Below, piece after piece: positions 43,901 to 53,973 of a stretch of DNA of 64,000 nucleotides. The notes under the pieces are model-generated. The model was given only the letters and a program-made list of their open reading frames with translations, did no database searches and was not told the DNA's origin. Within the stretch, counting starts at the first letter, position 1, and every line of letters begins with the position of its first letter. The stretch comes from Symbiodinium microadriaticum (taxonomy: Eukaryota; Sar; Dinophyceae; Suessiales; Symbiodiniaceae). Location: positions 1-64,000 of the forward strand of contig LSRX01000326.1 of NCBI GenBank assembly GCA_001939145.1. The letters run 5' to 3'. The translations under genes were made by a program, and so were the position numbers.

Positions 43901-45590
43901 ACGAGTGCATGTTCATGGGGACTTGCAAGTCAGCCTTCATCGGCATTCGCCGTTGTGTGCTTCGCAGGTGTCCATTGAAAGCAGTGTTCCGTATACAATG
44001 CTGCGTGCCGAGAGCATCCTCGAATTTCATCATTTCATCAGGTCTCTGGTGAGGGAGGGGTAGTCAGCATCCTCTTGAAGACCCAGGTCGATGCAGAGAA
44101 CATGGGTGACGGTCCTTCCTTTGAGGGCCGGGGCTCCTGAGACCTCTGCAGGGCTGCGGTGACAAAAATACTCGGCTTCAGAAGGGAGGCAGAAAAGCGA
44201 TAGTTAGATGTGGAAGTCGGACTTTGCAAGGTCGGAGAGCAGATCACCTCGACTCTGAGAGTGGGGGCCCCGTCGCTGGCCTTCGTGCAGGATTTGCATC
44301 CCAAATCCTGCAGCCTGTGCGAGGTAGCAGCACCCATGGGGTCAGCTTCCCAGTGTAGAAGAACTTGAAAGAAGATGCCGTCTTCAAATGATTTGGGCTG
44401 ATCGCAGAGCGGTGAGGCTGCCGGAGTGCACGCTGTTCAATGCACCTGCCAGGTACGAGTGGGATTTCGCAAATTCCGAATTCCGTCACCTTGCTCCCTT
44501 CCCGAATACGCCTGAAGCCCAATAGCACGCTTGTTCATTCAAGCGACCAGCGCTAGTGAGCGCACTGTTGATTCCTGCAATGTGCAGCAACAGCAAAACA
44601 GATCAAAACAGTAAGGACGGAGAGCCTCTGGCTGATGGGTGCCACGGGAACGCTGCCAGGCAAGTTGGCAGAGATCTGGGATCACTGGATCTCTGACTGT
44701 TCGGACCTTTCTCTGCAAGCGCAGAGGCCGATATCCGCAGCGGCAGGGAAACGTCTTGTTGTGGAGCCAGGCCATTGCGTCAGCTGCTATGTAGCCGTTG
44801 CAATTTCCGCTTTTAATGCACAGTTACACTTGCAGAAGACCTTGCGCTTGTAGATTCGCAGATTGAGCTGGGCTGGTGGCGGTCCTCTGAAGGAACGCCT
44901 TTGTTCTCCGCAGGCGAGGATGTATTGGCCCAACGAGACTTACGGGTCATCCCCGCCACGATTGCTGTGCAGTACCCTTCATGTGCTTCCTTTAGCCGTG
45001 TGCTTGGCAGGTTTCAGACCTACATCCGCGTCCCCGACCGGTCGTGGCCTCAGCTTGGAGCCAGTGGCGGCAGACCGACCCCCGAACCTCAGGACTCCAA
45101 GCGCCGCTCCGAATTGGTTCATCTTCGAGTTTGGCTACGCGAGGGGCTCAGGATCAGAGGCCTGACATGCCCCAGAAATGCTGCAAATGGATGGATCTCC
45201 CTGCCATGTCTGTGTTCGGCTTTGGACTGGGTTGCGGCTTGGAGTAGCTCTTGAGTATGCGGCACGAGCAGTTGGGGAAACAAGATGTCACAAATCCGTC
45301 ATGTGATGGCTGCGTTTCGCTTGGCTGACAGACGTCGGACAATGAGAGGTTCTGCACACTGCTGCGGCTGCGAGAGCAATTCACACCATGTTTGTCTCAG
45401 ACGTTGTGACTAGCTTACGTAGAGAGTGGCGCAGCGAGGCTGCAGCAACACTTTTGACAAAGGGGGGTTAGGGTCTAAGAAGCTGTCATGAAGGGATGTC
45501 AGGGCTCCGCGGAGCTCATAAGGCTCAGAAGCGGCCATGTCGTAGACAGCGACGCCCAGCTTCCTCGTGATGCTGTAAGTTGGCGGTAAG
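43901..45590. other. No assignable gene
   Basis: The fragments are open only over short distances. A plus frame at about 44900-45254 stays open for 117 codons without recognisable features. No repeat array is seen. Confidence 0.28.
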
Positions 45591-45596
45591 GACTCC

Positions 45597-46886
45597 GTGC
45601 CCCGAATCTGCTGTCTTGCCGTCGCCACCACGGAGCACTGGGACGACCACGGCCTGGAGCACCTCCTGTGCTGGCTGGAGTTTGCAGAGCTGCTTCCATG
45701 TAGTGTCGTGTCGAAGCGATGGTGTTCCATCCTCTTGCCGGCTGGTCGTCCGACTGGCCTTCCCTGGAGACAGGCGGTGGTCTGGTTGTCCGGGTCCTGC
45801 TTTTCCGTGTGTGAGGTTCAAGACCAAGGACTTGTCGCAAGATGGCCTGGAATTGAAGTTTTCCTGCCTACTCGCGAGTTGTCGGACTCCCTGGTCGCGT
45901 TACCTCTCGGAGCGCGGCCCATCGCCGAGGTCTTGCCGATCCAGTCATGGCCAGGGATCGACTGCAGGTCGCTGATCTACCAAACCTTGAGCTGGCCGGT
46001 CTCAGCATACACGCATCCTGAGCGGTCAACCTCGAACAGCCGGTTTTTCTCCGCCGGAAAATGCCTGCCGCTCTGCCCTCTCTGTGCTGGAGTGGCTTTT
46101 TACCAGGGCTCAGGGTTCACACGTGCCGATATTGCGACAGGATGGCATGGCTTCCTTCTGTGTAGCCTTGGCCCATGCTCCGAACGGAGTCTTCTTCTCT
46201 CAACTCTTTTCGCAAACATGGGGGTTACTGAGGACATGGTCCCAAATATTGCGGTGCAACTTCGCCCTGCCAGCGGGGAGGAAGAAGAAGAAGCTCTAGT
46301 TGAGGATGCTACCGGAGATGTTGCGCCGGGGCTCGATGCCCGCGGTGAGATGGGGATGGAGATCATAGACAGCTTCTCCACTCTTTGGCGAGGTCCAAAG
46401 AGCAGCATGGCCCAAAACATCATCAGCATTGCGCTTCCCTGCAGCTTTCGTCTGCGAATAGCTGGCGTTTGCTTGGCCGAGCTTGGGATTATGGCTTTCT
46501 TTTGCGAGCAGGTGAACAAGACGGCCTGTACATCTCGGACCCGTGTGGGTCGATACTTAGACGATCAACCCGCGAGGATGCCTCGGGCGCATGTCTTCGG
46601 AACTCGTATGACAACTTCCTACGAAGCCTGGCCAGCTTGGCTGCCTCCGAATAGCTTGAAATCCACCGAGGCTGACTCATCCGAGCCCTGCCCGTATTGT
46701 GGGGCGAGTGGATTTCTCTTGAACTCTGCAGTCCTGAGCGTCTTGTCGTGGGAGGCCGAGAAGACGGCCTTGGCTTTCCAGCCCGTAGAGGCGGAGCAAG
46801 CATTCCATGGAAGCCTTTGGGTTTGCAGTGGCCACTTGTGGGGATGGAGATCGCGTCGCGCGGGACTTCTCGTGACAAGCGAGTGA
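45597..46886 (+). CDS. Hypothetical protein, possibly F-box-like at its N-terminus
   Basis: A 429-codon open stretch without an early ATG, so it is probably an internal or spliced exon. The acceptor-like GTAAG before 45591 supports this. Near the start, LLCWLEFAELLPCSVVSKRW resembles an F-box (L…L…L…C..VS..W), the adaptor that ties substrates to SCF ubiquitin ligases. The match rests on a few residues. Later parts are irregular, with an acidic run EEEEEALVEDATGDVAPG (about residue 230) and CPYCGASGF near residue 370, which may be a zinc knuckle or may lie in intron sequence. I am confident that coding sequence is present, but not that the whole stretch is exon. Confidence 0.4.
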   Translation: MPRICCLAVATTEHWDDHGLEHLLCWLEFAELLPCSVVSKRWCSILLPAGRPTGLPWRQAVVWLSGSCFSVCEVQDQGLVARWPGIEVFLPTRELSDSLVALPLGARPIAEVLPIQSWPGIDCRSLIYQTLSWPVSAYTHPERSTSNSRFFSAGKCLPLCPLCAGVAFYQGSGFTRADIATGWHGFLLCSLGPCSERSLLLSTLFANMGVTEDMVPNIAVQLRPASGEEEEEALVEDATGDVAPGLDARGEMGMEIIDSFSTLWRGPKSSMAQNIISIALPCSFRLRIAGVCLAELGIMAFFCEQVNKTACTSRTRVGRYLDDQPARMPRAHVFGTRMTTSYEAWPAWLPPNSLKSTEADSSEPCPYCGASGFLLNSAVLSVLSWEAEKTALAFQPVEAEQAFHGSLWVCSGHLWGWRSRRAGLLVTSE

Positions 46887-47519
46887 TTAGACTCTGTTGA
46901 AGAGAACCTTGGCTTCTGCGGCCAAAGATGCGCCAGACAGGAAAATTAGAAAGAAGCGCCTCTGTGCACACACTTCAAAAGGCATGTTCCTTAGGATACT
47001 GTTGCAGTGCTGTGGTGCTTGGCCTAGGATGGCAACTCGCTGGCCACAAGGCATGCAGCTTCAGCGGCGGGCGGCTGAGAGCTTCCGCATAACTAATGGA
47101 AGCATGGGGCCATGTGCACTTAGCAGAGGTTTAGCTACTGGATGCCAAGGTGCCGGCTCCCTCGGTGCAGTCGTTGACCAACGCCGCCATGGAGTACAAC
47201 ACGAATGTGGAGGGGAAGGCGGCCAAAATTTCCAGCAGGTCGAGGTCTTCAAAGACTTCCATGTCTCCTGAAGCACAACTGACAACGAAAAGAATACAAG
47301 CCATCGGGCAGACGAAACAGAGAATCATAGGTGACGGAGAAGAGCACCAGTAAATGCAGACACACATTGACACCCTTTTTGCGCCGGTGTAGACCCTCAA
47401 GCACTGGAGCTTGGGGCGGTGGTTAGGGTTCGAGGCTTGCGAGATTGTTGTCTCGCACCTGTTTGGGATCCATGGTTTCGGGATGTCTTCGGGTACCGAC
47501 AGGCGCAAGCAGAGACAAG
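46887..47519. other. Spacer before the repeat-rich block
   Basis: The open frames are short, and no domain is visible. This marks the transition from gene-bearing sequence to the telomere-like repeat block. Confidence 0.3.
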
Positions 47520-47790
47520 CCAGTACTAGGTAGCTTTCTAGGGTTTGGAAGTAGGGCTTCAGGGTTCAGGGCTTAGGGATGACTCATTCGATGACTCAGT
47601 CAGACTTCTCGAGGTCTTGCGTATCGCCAGACAGGGAGAGTTCGGGCTTTAGGTGTTTAGCGCTTTAGGGGTTTGGGGTTAAAGGTCAGGGACTTCGAGT
47701 TTGGGGTATCAGGGCTTTCAGGTGGTCAGGGTTTTGTGGTTCAGGCGGTTTACGCCATGCCATACGGCTTAGGCAGGGTTAAATGGGTCT
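47520..47790. repeat. Degenerate telomere-like tract, G-rich strand forward
   Basis: GGGTTTGG, CTTCAGGGTTCAGGGCTTAGGG, TTTAGGGGTTTGGGGTT and GGTCAGGGTTTTG words recur with many substitutions. Its orientation is opposite to the three C-rich tracts further right. Confidence 0.7.
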
Positions 47791-47884
47791 TTACTTTGAA
47801 TTTAGATTCCACTTTGTTTTCGGATCTGATCAGTCAAGTGAAGCCGAGTGTTCAGAGTTCAGGGCTTAGTTTCTGGTTGTGAGA

Positions 47885-48015
47885 TTGTCGTGTAATAGCA
47901 CACTTGTGTGCGAAATTTCAACCCATTGCTTTCATCAATCACCGATCGACTCTGTGGATGTACTTGGGTCGATCACTTCGAACTTGTTGCATTCCGCTGC
48001 CATTTTGATAAAAGC
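47885..48015 (+). repeat. 130-bp duplicated sequence, copy 1
   Basis: It is a direct copy, close to 88 percent identical by eye, of 60154-60281. Shared landmarks are CAACCCATTG, TCATCAATCACCGATCGA, GTGGATGTACTTG and TCGATCACTTCGAACTTG followed by TTGCATTCCG. Here it lies just upstream of a candidate start codon at 48073. Confidence 0.9.
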
Positions 48016-48072
48016 AATATGAGGATCGAGTTGAACTTTTCTTCTACTCTCTCCTCAAGCTACCGCGAAACC

Positions 48073-49101
48073 ATGGCTAAACGGCGAAGCAACTCTTGGT
48101 GTGAGTTTCTTTGCGAGGGCAGTATCGGAGCCTTCTTTCACAAGCATCAAGTCCGCCGAGCATGCTTGCGCAGTTTCCCGAGGAGGTGAGGGATCCCGAA
48201 GTGATCTACTTGGCACGATCGAGAACACGAGTGTGCCCCCGTTACATCGAGTCCAAGAACTGTACCAATCGCACCAATTGCAGCCATAGCAACCCCGATT
48301 TCTCGAAGTGCAAGTGGGTGGTCCCCAATTTGATCTGCCACAAGTGGTTCCAGGGTGTATGAGCATTTGCGAGCTGTTGGAATCGACACGGTAACACCTT
48401 CGATGGGGCAATGCGAGCTGCAGCACGACTTCAGGAACAACTCGAGGCGATCGGCTTTCGTTTGCATACGAGCCTCCGCAGGTGGCAAGTTACGACAGAT
48501 TGGTCGTGCCGATGCTGCCGATTACATTCTCACTGCGATGGCAGATTTTCGCTTTCGAGAAATCCGAAGAAGCTTCACCATGTACTACGACTACCAGACG
48601 TGGGATAGCTCCAAAAATGCGTTTCGTGACCGGGTCCCACACCGATCAGGTGCCATCGCTACTTCGATGGAGACGGACTCCGATGCATCATCGGCCCCTC
48701 GGTTTGGAGCACCCCGATCCTCGTTCCGCCCAGGCGATGGAGAGGGTCGAGGGCAACCGAGTCCTACGACGAGAGCCAATGGATGGCTCCGCAGGCGAAT
48801 ACACCGGTCATCGTCGAGATCGATGAGGTGGCCCCAGCTACGCCTCCGAAGGCTAGTCCGATTAATCCAGTGACCCGATCTTCTCCGACAGGGCAGGAGC
48901 CAACGCGACCCTTCGACGAGACCATCAACACGAAGGAACCGTTCCACTCCTATGGCATATCCGAGTTCCGGAAGGATCCCCCGAGCGGGGAAGGCATGGA
49001 GTGTGCGATCCCCTTTGCGTCGAGTGTGCGCTCCAAAAGCGTCGAGTGTGCGTTCTCAGGTGTGTTTCGAAGCAGAAATGGTAGGCCGCATGCGCGACTG
49101 T
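48073..49101 (+). CDS. Unrecognised, possibly decayed gene with a Cys/His-rich segment
   Basis: An ATG at 48073 begins MAKRRSNSW and meets a GTGAGT-like donor after about ten codons. After a GCGCAG acceptor at about 48173 comes FPEEVRDPEVIYLARSRTRV, then CPRYIESKNCTNRTNCSH and DFSKCKWVVPNLICHKWF. The spacing C-x8-C-x5-C-x-H resembles, but does not match, a CCCH zinc finger. Later frames switch repeatedly: RADAADYILTAMADFRFREI (about 48510-48570), then ESYDESQWMAPQANTPVIVE (about 48765-48820) with FDETINTKEPFHSYGISEF. The stop is at about 49101. Either short introns or frameshifts explain the frame changes. The gene lies between telomere-like tracts, where decay would be unsurprising. Confidence 0.4.
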
Positions 49102-49179
49102 GAGTCCGCGCCCACACCCACGTTGCCACAGACCCCCACGTGCAGGCGCGTGCAAGCACGCGTGCACGCTACCTTGAGT

Positions 49180-49474
49180 CCCCCTAAACCCTAAATCCCA
49201 AACTCTAAACCCTGAAGCCGAAACCCTTGAACCCCCCAACCCTGAAACCCTACCACCCTGAAGCCCTCAAGCCTAAACCGTAAAATTCTAAACCCCACAA
49301 GCCCTAAACCCTAAACCCTACGCCCTAAAGTGTAAACCCGAAACCCTAAACCCTAAAAGCCACAAAACCGTAAAATCTGAACGCAAAACCCTAAACCCTA
49401 AACCGCAAATCTTGAACCGTAAACCCTAAACCTAAAACCCTAAAACTTCAGCCCTGAACCCCCAAAGCCCTAAA
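49180..49474. repeat. Telomere-like tract, C-rich strand forward (5' flank of retroelement)
   Basis: CCCTAAACCCTAAA and close variants (CCCTGAA, CCGTAAA, CCCTAAAAGCC) fill about 300 bases. The tract ends at the first spliced-leader relic of the retroelement. Confidence 0.9.
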
Positions 49475-49507
49475 GGCTCAAGATTTTGGCTCAAGCCGTG
49501 GCTCAAG
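49475..49507 (+). other. Three tandem truncated spliced-leader relics
   Basis: GGCTCAAG (49475-49482), ATTTTGGCTCAAG (49483-49495) and CCGTGGCTCAAG (49496-49507) lie end to end. The 13-base unit equals the last 13 bases of the 22-nt leader that dinoflagellates trans-splice to mRNAs. The last unit keeps the leader's first four bases (CCGT) joined to its last eight. Tandem relics arise when a trans-spliced mRNA is reverse transcribed, re-inserted, transcribed and trans-spliced again. They sit exactly at the junction between the telomere-like tract and the retroelement. Confidence 0.85.
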
Positions 49508-49677
49508 CAACTTTACCGCGTCGTCATCGCGGACTTCCGTCTGGCAGCTGTCCCCTGCGGGGCTGCTGCTCTCAACCTTGCAGCCTCACCAGCACCTCCG
49601 GCAGTCCTTGGAGAAGTTGGCGAGTTCACGAGGCCCTGGGGATTCCGGATTACCCGATTCTGAGCATCGTTGAGGCA

Positions 49678-50735
49678 ATGGCGGGTCGTGGGGGTAACAA
49701 ACAGCCGCCCATTCTCCTCGGCGGGGCGTCGGTGCCAGTGCCTGCTGGTGATGGGGACCTTGATGGAGGAGATGATCTCATGTCGCCGGCGCGGAAGCGC
49801 CAAGGGGGCGGAGGGCTGGACCAGGTGTTGCCGAGCAAGAAGGAAAAGGTTGAAGTGGAGACGGTCACACTTGATGTCGCCAAGATCCGCGGGCTCCTGG
49901 GTGAACAAAGTCGTGAGTTGCTGGCGGCCCAGCAGGGACAGCTGGAGAAGGCAATGAAGGAAATGGAGGCCCGGGTGGATTGCCGCGTTACGCAAGTAGA
50001 GGGCCAGGTGGCTGCTTTGGCGGGTCAGAATGGTGCCTTGGAGTCCAAGGTGGCTGGGCTGGAAGCGGCCCTTCAGGAGCTGGCTGGCGCGGTCAAAGAA
50101 GGTCGGGCACATGGTTCGCGAGCTTCTGAGGACGAGGTCGGTGCCGAGAGACGCAGGTCGACGCTGGTCATCGGAGGGTGGCCGAGAGATAGTCGGCGCC
50201 AGGACATATTGCGTGAGCTTAACGAGGCGATTCAGAAGCTTGGACTAAAGGATTCGGTGGACCAGGAACCCTTCTGCACTGGCCGAGGCGCTCCTTGGCT
50301 CTGTTGCCTATCGCAGCCAGGACAGGGGAATCAGAAGCTGACAAGCGAGCCCGCATGTTCAAGTTCGTGTCGTACTTTGCCTCGAATGACCTCTACAGTG
50401 GGGCTGGGACCAAGCTTTGGTGCAGCTTCTCGAAGACACCAGAGGAGCGGGCAGTGGCGGGGCACGCTTCGCTTGTCAAGCGAGTCGTTACCTCGTTTGA
50501 CTCGGACCTTGCTGCTGACAACTTGGACTTTGAATACAAAACTGGCACAGCATGGGGGCCGGACGGCATGTTGTGCTCGGCTCGCCTCCCGATTCCACCC
50601 AAGCATGACCACAAGGGTATCGATCACTTCGGCGAGGCGCCCCACAGGTACTGGATTGATGTCGGCCTCATGTCCAAGCTGGTGGGCAAGAGTGTCAAGC
50701 AAGTGAGGGAGGCTGTGGAGCAGAGTCGTCGCTGA
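49678..50735 (+). pseudogene. Retroelement ORF1: coiled-coil and RRM-like RNA-binding protein, frameshifted
   Basis: 49678 is the first ATG after the leader relics. A disordered, basic N-terminus (SPARKRQGGG…PSKKEKVEVE) is followed by a long heptad coiled coil (from about residue 60: LDVAKIRGLLGEQSRELLAA to ALQELAGAVKEG). Then comes STLVIGGWPRDSRRQDILRE, which looks like the first strand and helix of an RRM, as in L1-type ORF1 proteins that coat the element RNA as trimers. At about 50283 the frame breaks. The coding sense continues one base off (ALLPIAARTGESEADKRARM, KLWCSFSKTPEERA) to a TGA at 50733. A single missing base in the C run near 50283 would explain it. Confidence 0.82.
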
Positions 50736-53700
50736 GAGCAAGGGCAACACCTTGAGCATGCAGACCAGCTGATCTGGCTTAGGGAACTGGCTGGTCTGCC
50801 TACAGAGGGAATTCGGAGTGCTCGCAAGAAGCGTGACACTCCTGTGCAGGGATGCTGTGCTGCTCGGTCAAGCCGAATGGCACCTGATGTTCGTGGGGGG
50901 CCGTCGGTGGCACCTCCGAGAGACGTTGGCGATGTCTCCCCGCAGAGCCGTGACGGTTGTACAGCAGAGTCGGGGCCAGCGAGGGATGCAGCTTCTTCAG
51001 AAGGTGATTTTCATCTCAGTTTGTTTGGTTGGAACGTTGGTGGATGTGACATCTCAGACCTAGCTGCAGCAGTCCGGCAAGCATCGTCTCGGGTCCTGGC
51101 TCCTGGTGCGCTCCTTGCACTACAAGAACTTCCCCGTGCTGGGGCTGGCTGGGCGACGGAAAAACAAGGGCTGATGCAGATTGTGTCGTACCGAGCGGAG
51201 CATGCATGGAGAGGAGCGGGGGTTGCATTCCACACAGAAGAGTGGGCGGTGGTGAAAAGGGTGGCGGCTGGCCGAGGGGTCTGGATCCAACTTAAACATT
51301 TGAAGGAGGGTTGCGCAGTCTGGGTGGGCTCGGTCCACCTCACCCCAGGGGCTACACACGCACAGTCGGAGCAGGAGATGTCTGACTTCATGAGGGGCTC
51401 GCCCAAAGTGTCCATCCCAGCTGTTTGTCAATGCGATGCAAATGCCGCCATCAGGTGGGGTCTGCATGAAGGGGAACTGCTGCCAGTGGGGACGGATGGC
51501 AAAGCAAATGAGGTCCTTTCGCAGCTCGGCGGTGCACGGTTCAGGATGGTGGCCCCGGGGCAGAGTCAGCTTACAACACCAACAAGTCGCCCCAGACAGG
51601 CCGGCAGGCGAGGCCACATCATCGACTACCTCTCTGTCAGAGGGATTGCCAGGGCCAAGATGTTCGTGCATGTCGACTCGCACATGGTGTTGGGGACTGA
51701 TCACGAGCTGCTCGAGGGCACGCTGTCACTTAGGAGGGGTACCCCCACACGCAGGTTTTCCTCAAAGCCGAGGGTTTGGATCGGAGGGATTGACAAGGTC
51801 GAGTACCTGGATCAGCAGGAGCTGGTGAAGCTGGCTAGAAGGTGCACCAAGGTGGCTCGAGGGTCCGCCTACCAGGACCCGCTGGTGGTTAAGGATGCGG
51901 TTCGCCAGGCTCGTCTCTTGCGGTCTAAGGAAGCTTGGTGCCGAGTCCGGGGGCTTCGCAAGCATGCCAGAAAACAATGGGAGAAGGATCGGCTGGCCAG
52001 GGCCAGCCACGGGGATTGGATGGCGCTCCGGGGGTGCAGGCCGCCTCGGCACACAGGGTGGGAGCATGCCTTTGCTGAGGCCCAGGATGGTGACCCCCAC
52101 ACGGTGGTCCACAACCACCTTGAGAGCGTCTACAAGGGTGATGGTGTGCAGCCTAATGCAGAGGTCTTTCCGGGGGAGACAAAAGGGTTTACTCTGGAGG
52201 AGCTCCGGGTCGCTTTGGGACAGATGAAGAACGGGAAGTCCGTTGGGGTCGATGGCACATCTGCAGAACTCCTCAAGGCGATGGCGGACCTACCAGGGGG
52301 TGCCGACCACCTGCTTGAGCTTATGACGAGGACATTGGTCACCCACGAAGTCCCCCCGGACTGGAACGTCCCCCTCATGATCATTCTTGCAAAGGTGGCT
52401 ACGCCGTCGGAGGCCAAGCACCTTAGGCCAATATCCATGGGCAGCGCCGCGGGTAAATTGTTCTCACGCATGCTTCTGAACCGCACCATGCCACATGTGC
52501 TCGCGAGAACTCATTGCCAATGCGCAGGGGTTGGCAGGCAGAGCTCCGACTACCTCTACACGGTCTGGAGAGTCCTTATGCTGGAACGCGAATGGCATTC
52601 AGGGGTCTGCATGCTCAAGTTGGACATCGCCAAGGCCTTCGACTCTGTGGATAGAGAGCAACTCCTTCGTAAACTCCAATCCCGAATGGGGGATTGCTCA
52701 GAAATGAGGTGCTGGCGAGCCCTTCTCCAGGATTGTGAAGCCGTGCTGCAATCACCATGGAGCACATCTCTGATTGGCATGACGAGAGGCATCAAACAAG
52801 GTGCTGTTGAGTCTCCGGCCCTCTTTGCGATGGTGGCTGAGGTCTGTCTGGAAGAAGCAGCGCAGCGATTCCGCTGGGGTTCCCTGGGGGAAGTGTTCCC
52901 TGGTATGCCATACCAGGATGTGCTCTTCATGGATGACTGCATCCTCTGGTCACGAGGGGTTCAGGGGTTGGAGCAACGGGCCAGACAGCTCATGGTCGTG
53001 CTTGCTGAATACGGGCTACGCCTTAACGGGGGTAAGTGTCAGCTGCTTTGCTCCCCACACTGGACAGGATGCTTGCCGGTGAGAGGGTTGTGGCATGCTC
53101 TGAGATGGAGGTGATGGGGCTTCCAATGAGGGTGGGAATGACAGCCTCGGAGCTCATTGCTCCCCTGGTGGCTAGGGCTAGGGATAAGTTCTGGTCTCTC
53201 CAACATGTCTTCAGATCGCGGACATCCTTGCGAGGAAGGCTTCGTACATTGGCGACCGTGGTGGGGAATTCTGCACTCTGGCCGTTGGCAGCCTTCCCGC
53301 CCGACCGGCCCGCGATGGGACTGATGAACACCATGCAGCTCCAGATCACCATCTGGACCATGAGGGTGGCTAAGAGAAGGGATGAGGGTTGGGACGCCTT
53401 CCGCCTTCGGGCGTACAGGGGGGCGCGAGCAGCCTTGCATGCGAGCGGCACGGAACGATGGTCAACGGAGTGGCTGCGCCGATGGTGGCGGTACGCGGGG
53501 CACAGGTCTCGCTGCCTTCTCCGGGAGTTCCCCCCGCTGAGTGCTCATCTCGAGGCCTTTCGCACCCTTGACTGGTGGCGCCAACAGCAGAGAGATCCCC
53601 ACGGCTTGAGGCACCCCAGGCATTACCCCAGACTTGCAAACCTCGAACGTGACATGCACAAAGCTGCCCAGGGAGATTGGAGGGTGTGTGCCCAGGACAG

Positions 53701-53794
53701 GGAGGGTTGGAGGAGGCTGGAACAGGGGTGGGTGAACTCCATGGACTTACCCTGGGCGAGTGGGAAACAGACGAGAATACAAGACTGGCAGTGA
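50736..53794 (+). pseudogene. Retroelement ORF2: endonuclease-reverse transcriptase, frameshifted
   Basis: The frame is open from 50736, directly after the ORF1 TGA and in the same phase; the first ATG is at 50877. An exonuclease-endonuclease-phosphatase domain comes first: LSLFGWNVGG, LLALQELP, WVGSVHLTP, CQCDANAA, GHIIDYLSVRG and GTDHELLEG. A reverse transcriptase follows: GKSVGVDGTSAELL, LRPISMGSAAGKLFSRMLLN, LDIAKAFDSVDREQLLRKL (motif A), GIKQGAVESPALFAMV (motif B), DVLFMDDCILW (motif C, FMDD) and LRLNGGKCQLL. The frame breaks between 53040 and 53100. The C-terminal part continues in another phase to 53794, with the thumb-like TEWLRRWWRYAGHRSR. It would nick target DNA and copy element RNA at the nick; this copy is inactive. 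Confidence 0.9.
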
Positions 53795-53973
53795 GGGAGG
53801 GCAGCGTCTGAGATGGGATGAGGTAGGATAGTTTGTGAGTGCAGTAATTCGAAGCTTGTGGCAGGGCTGCTTCTGCGAATGAAGGTGCGCCTGATTGCAG
53901 CTGTGGCTCAGCTCTGCTTTGAAGCCGCACGACCCTTCTGAGGAGGCCTGTGCCTTCCTTTCCTTCATACGTC

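Noticed and set aside
49486-50706. ORF1 start at the TTG at 49486
   Set aside because: That frame would begin inside the leader relics with a non-ATG codon. The first ATG after the relics is at 49678.
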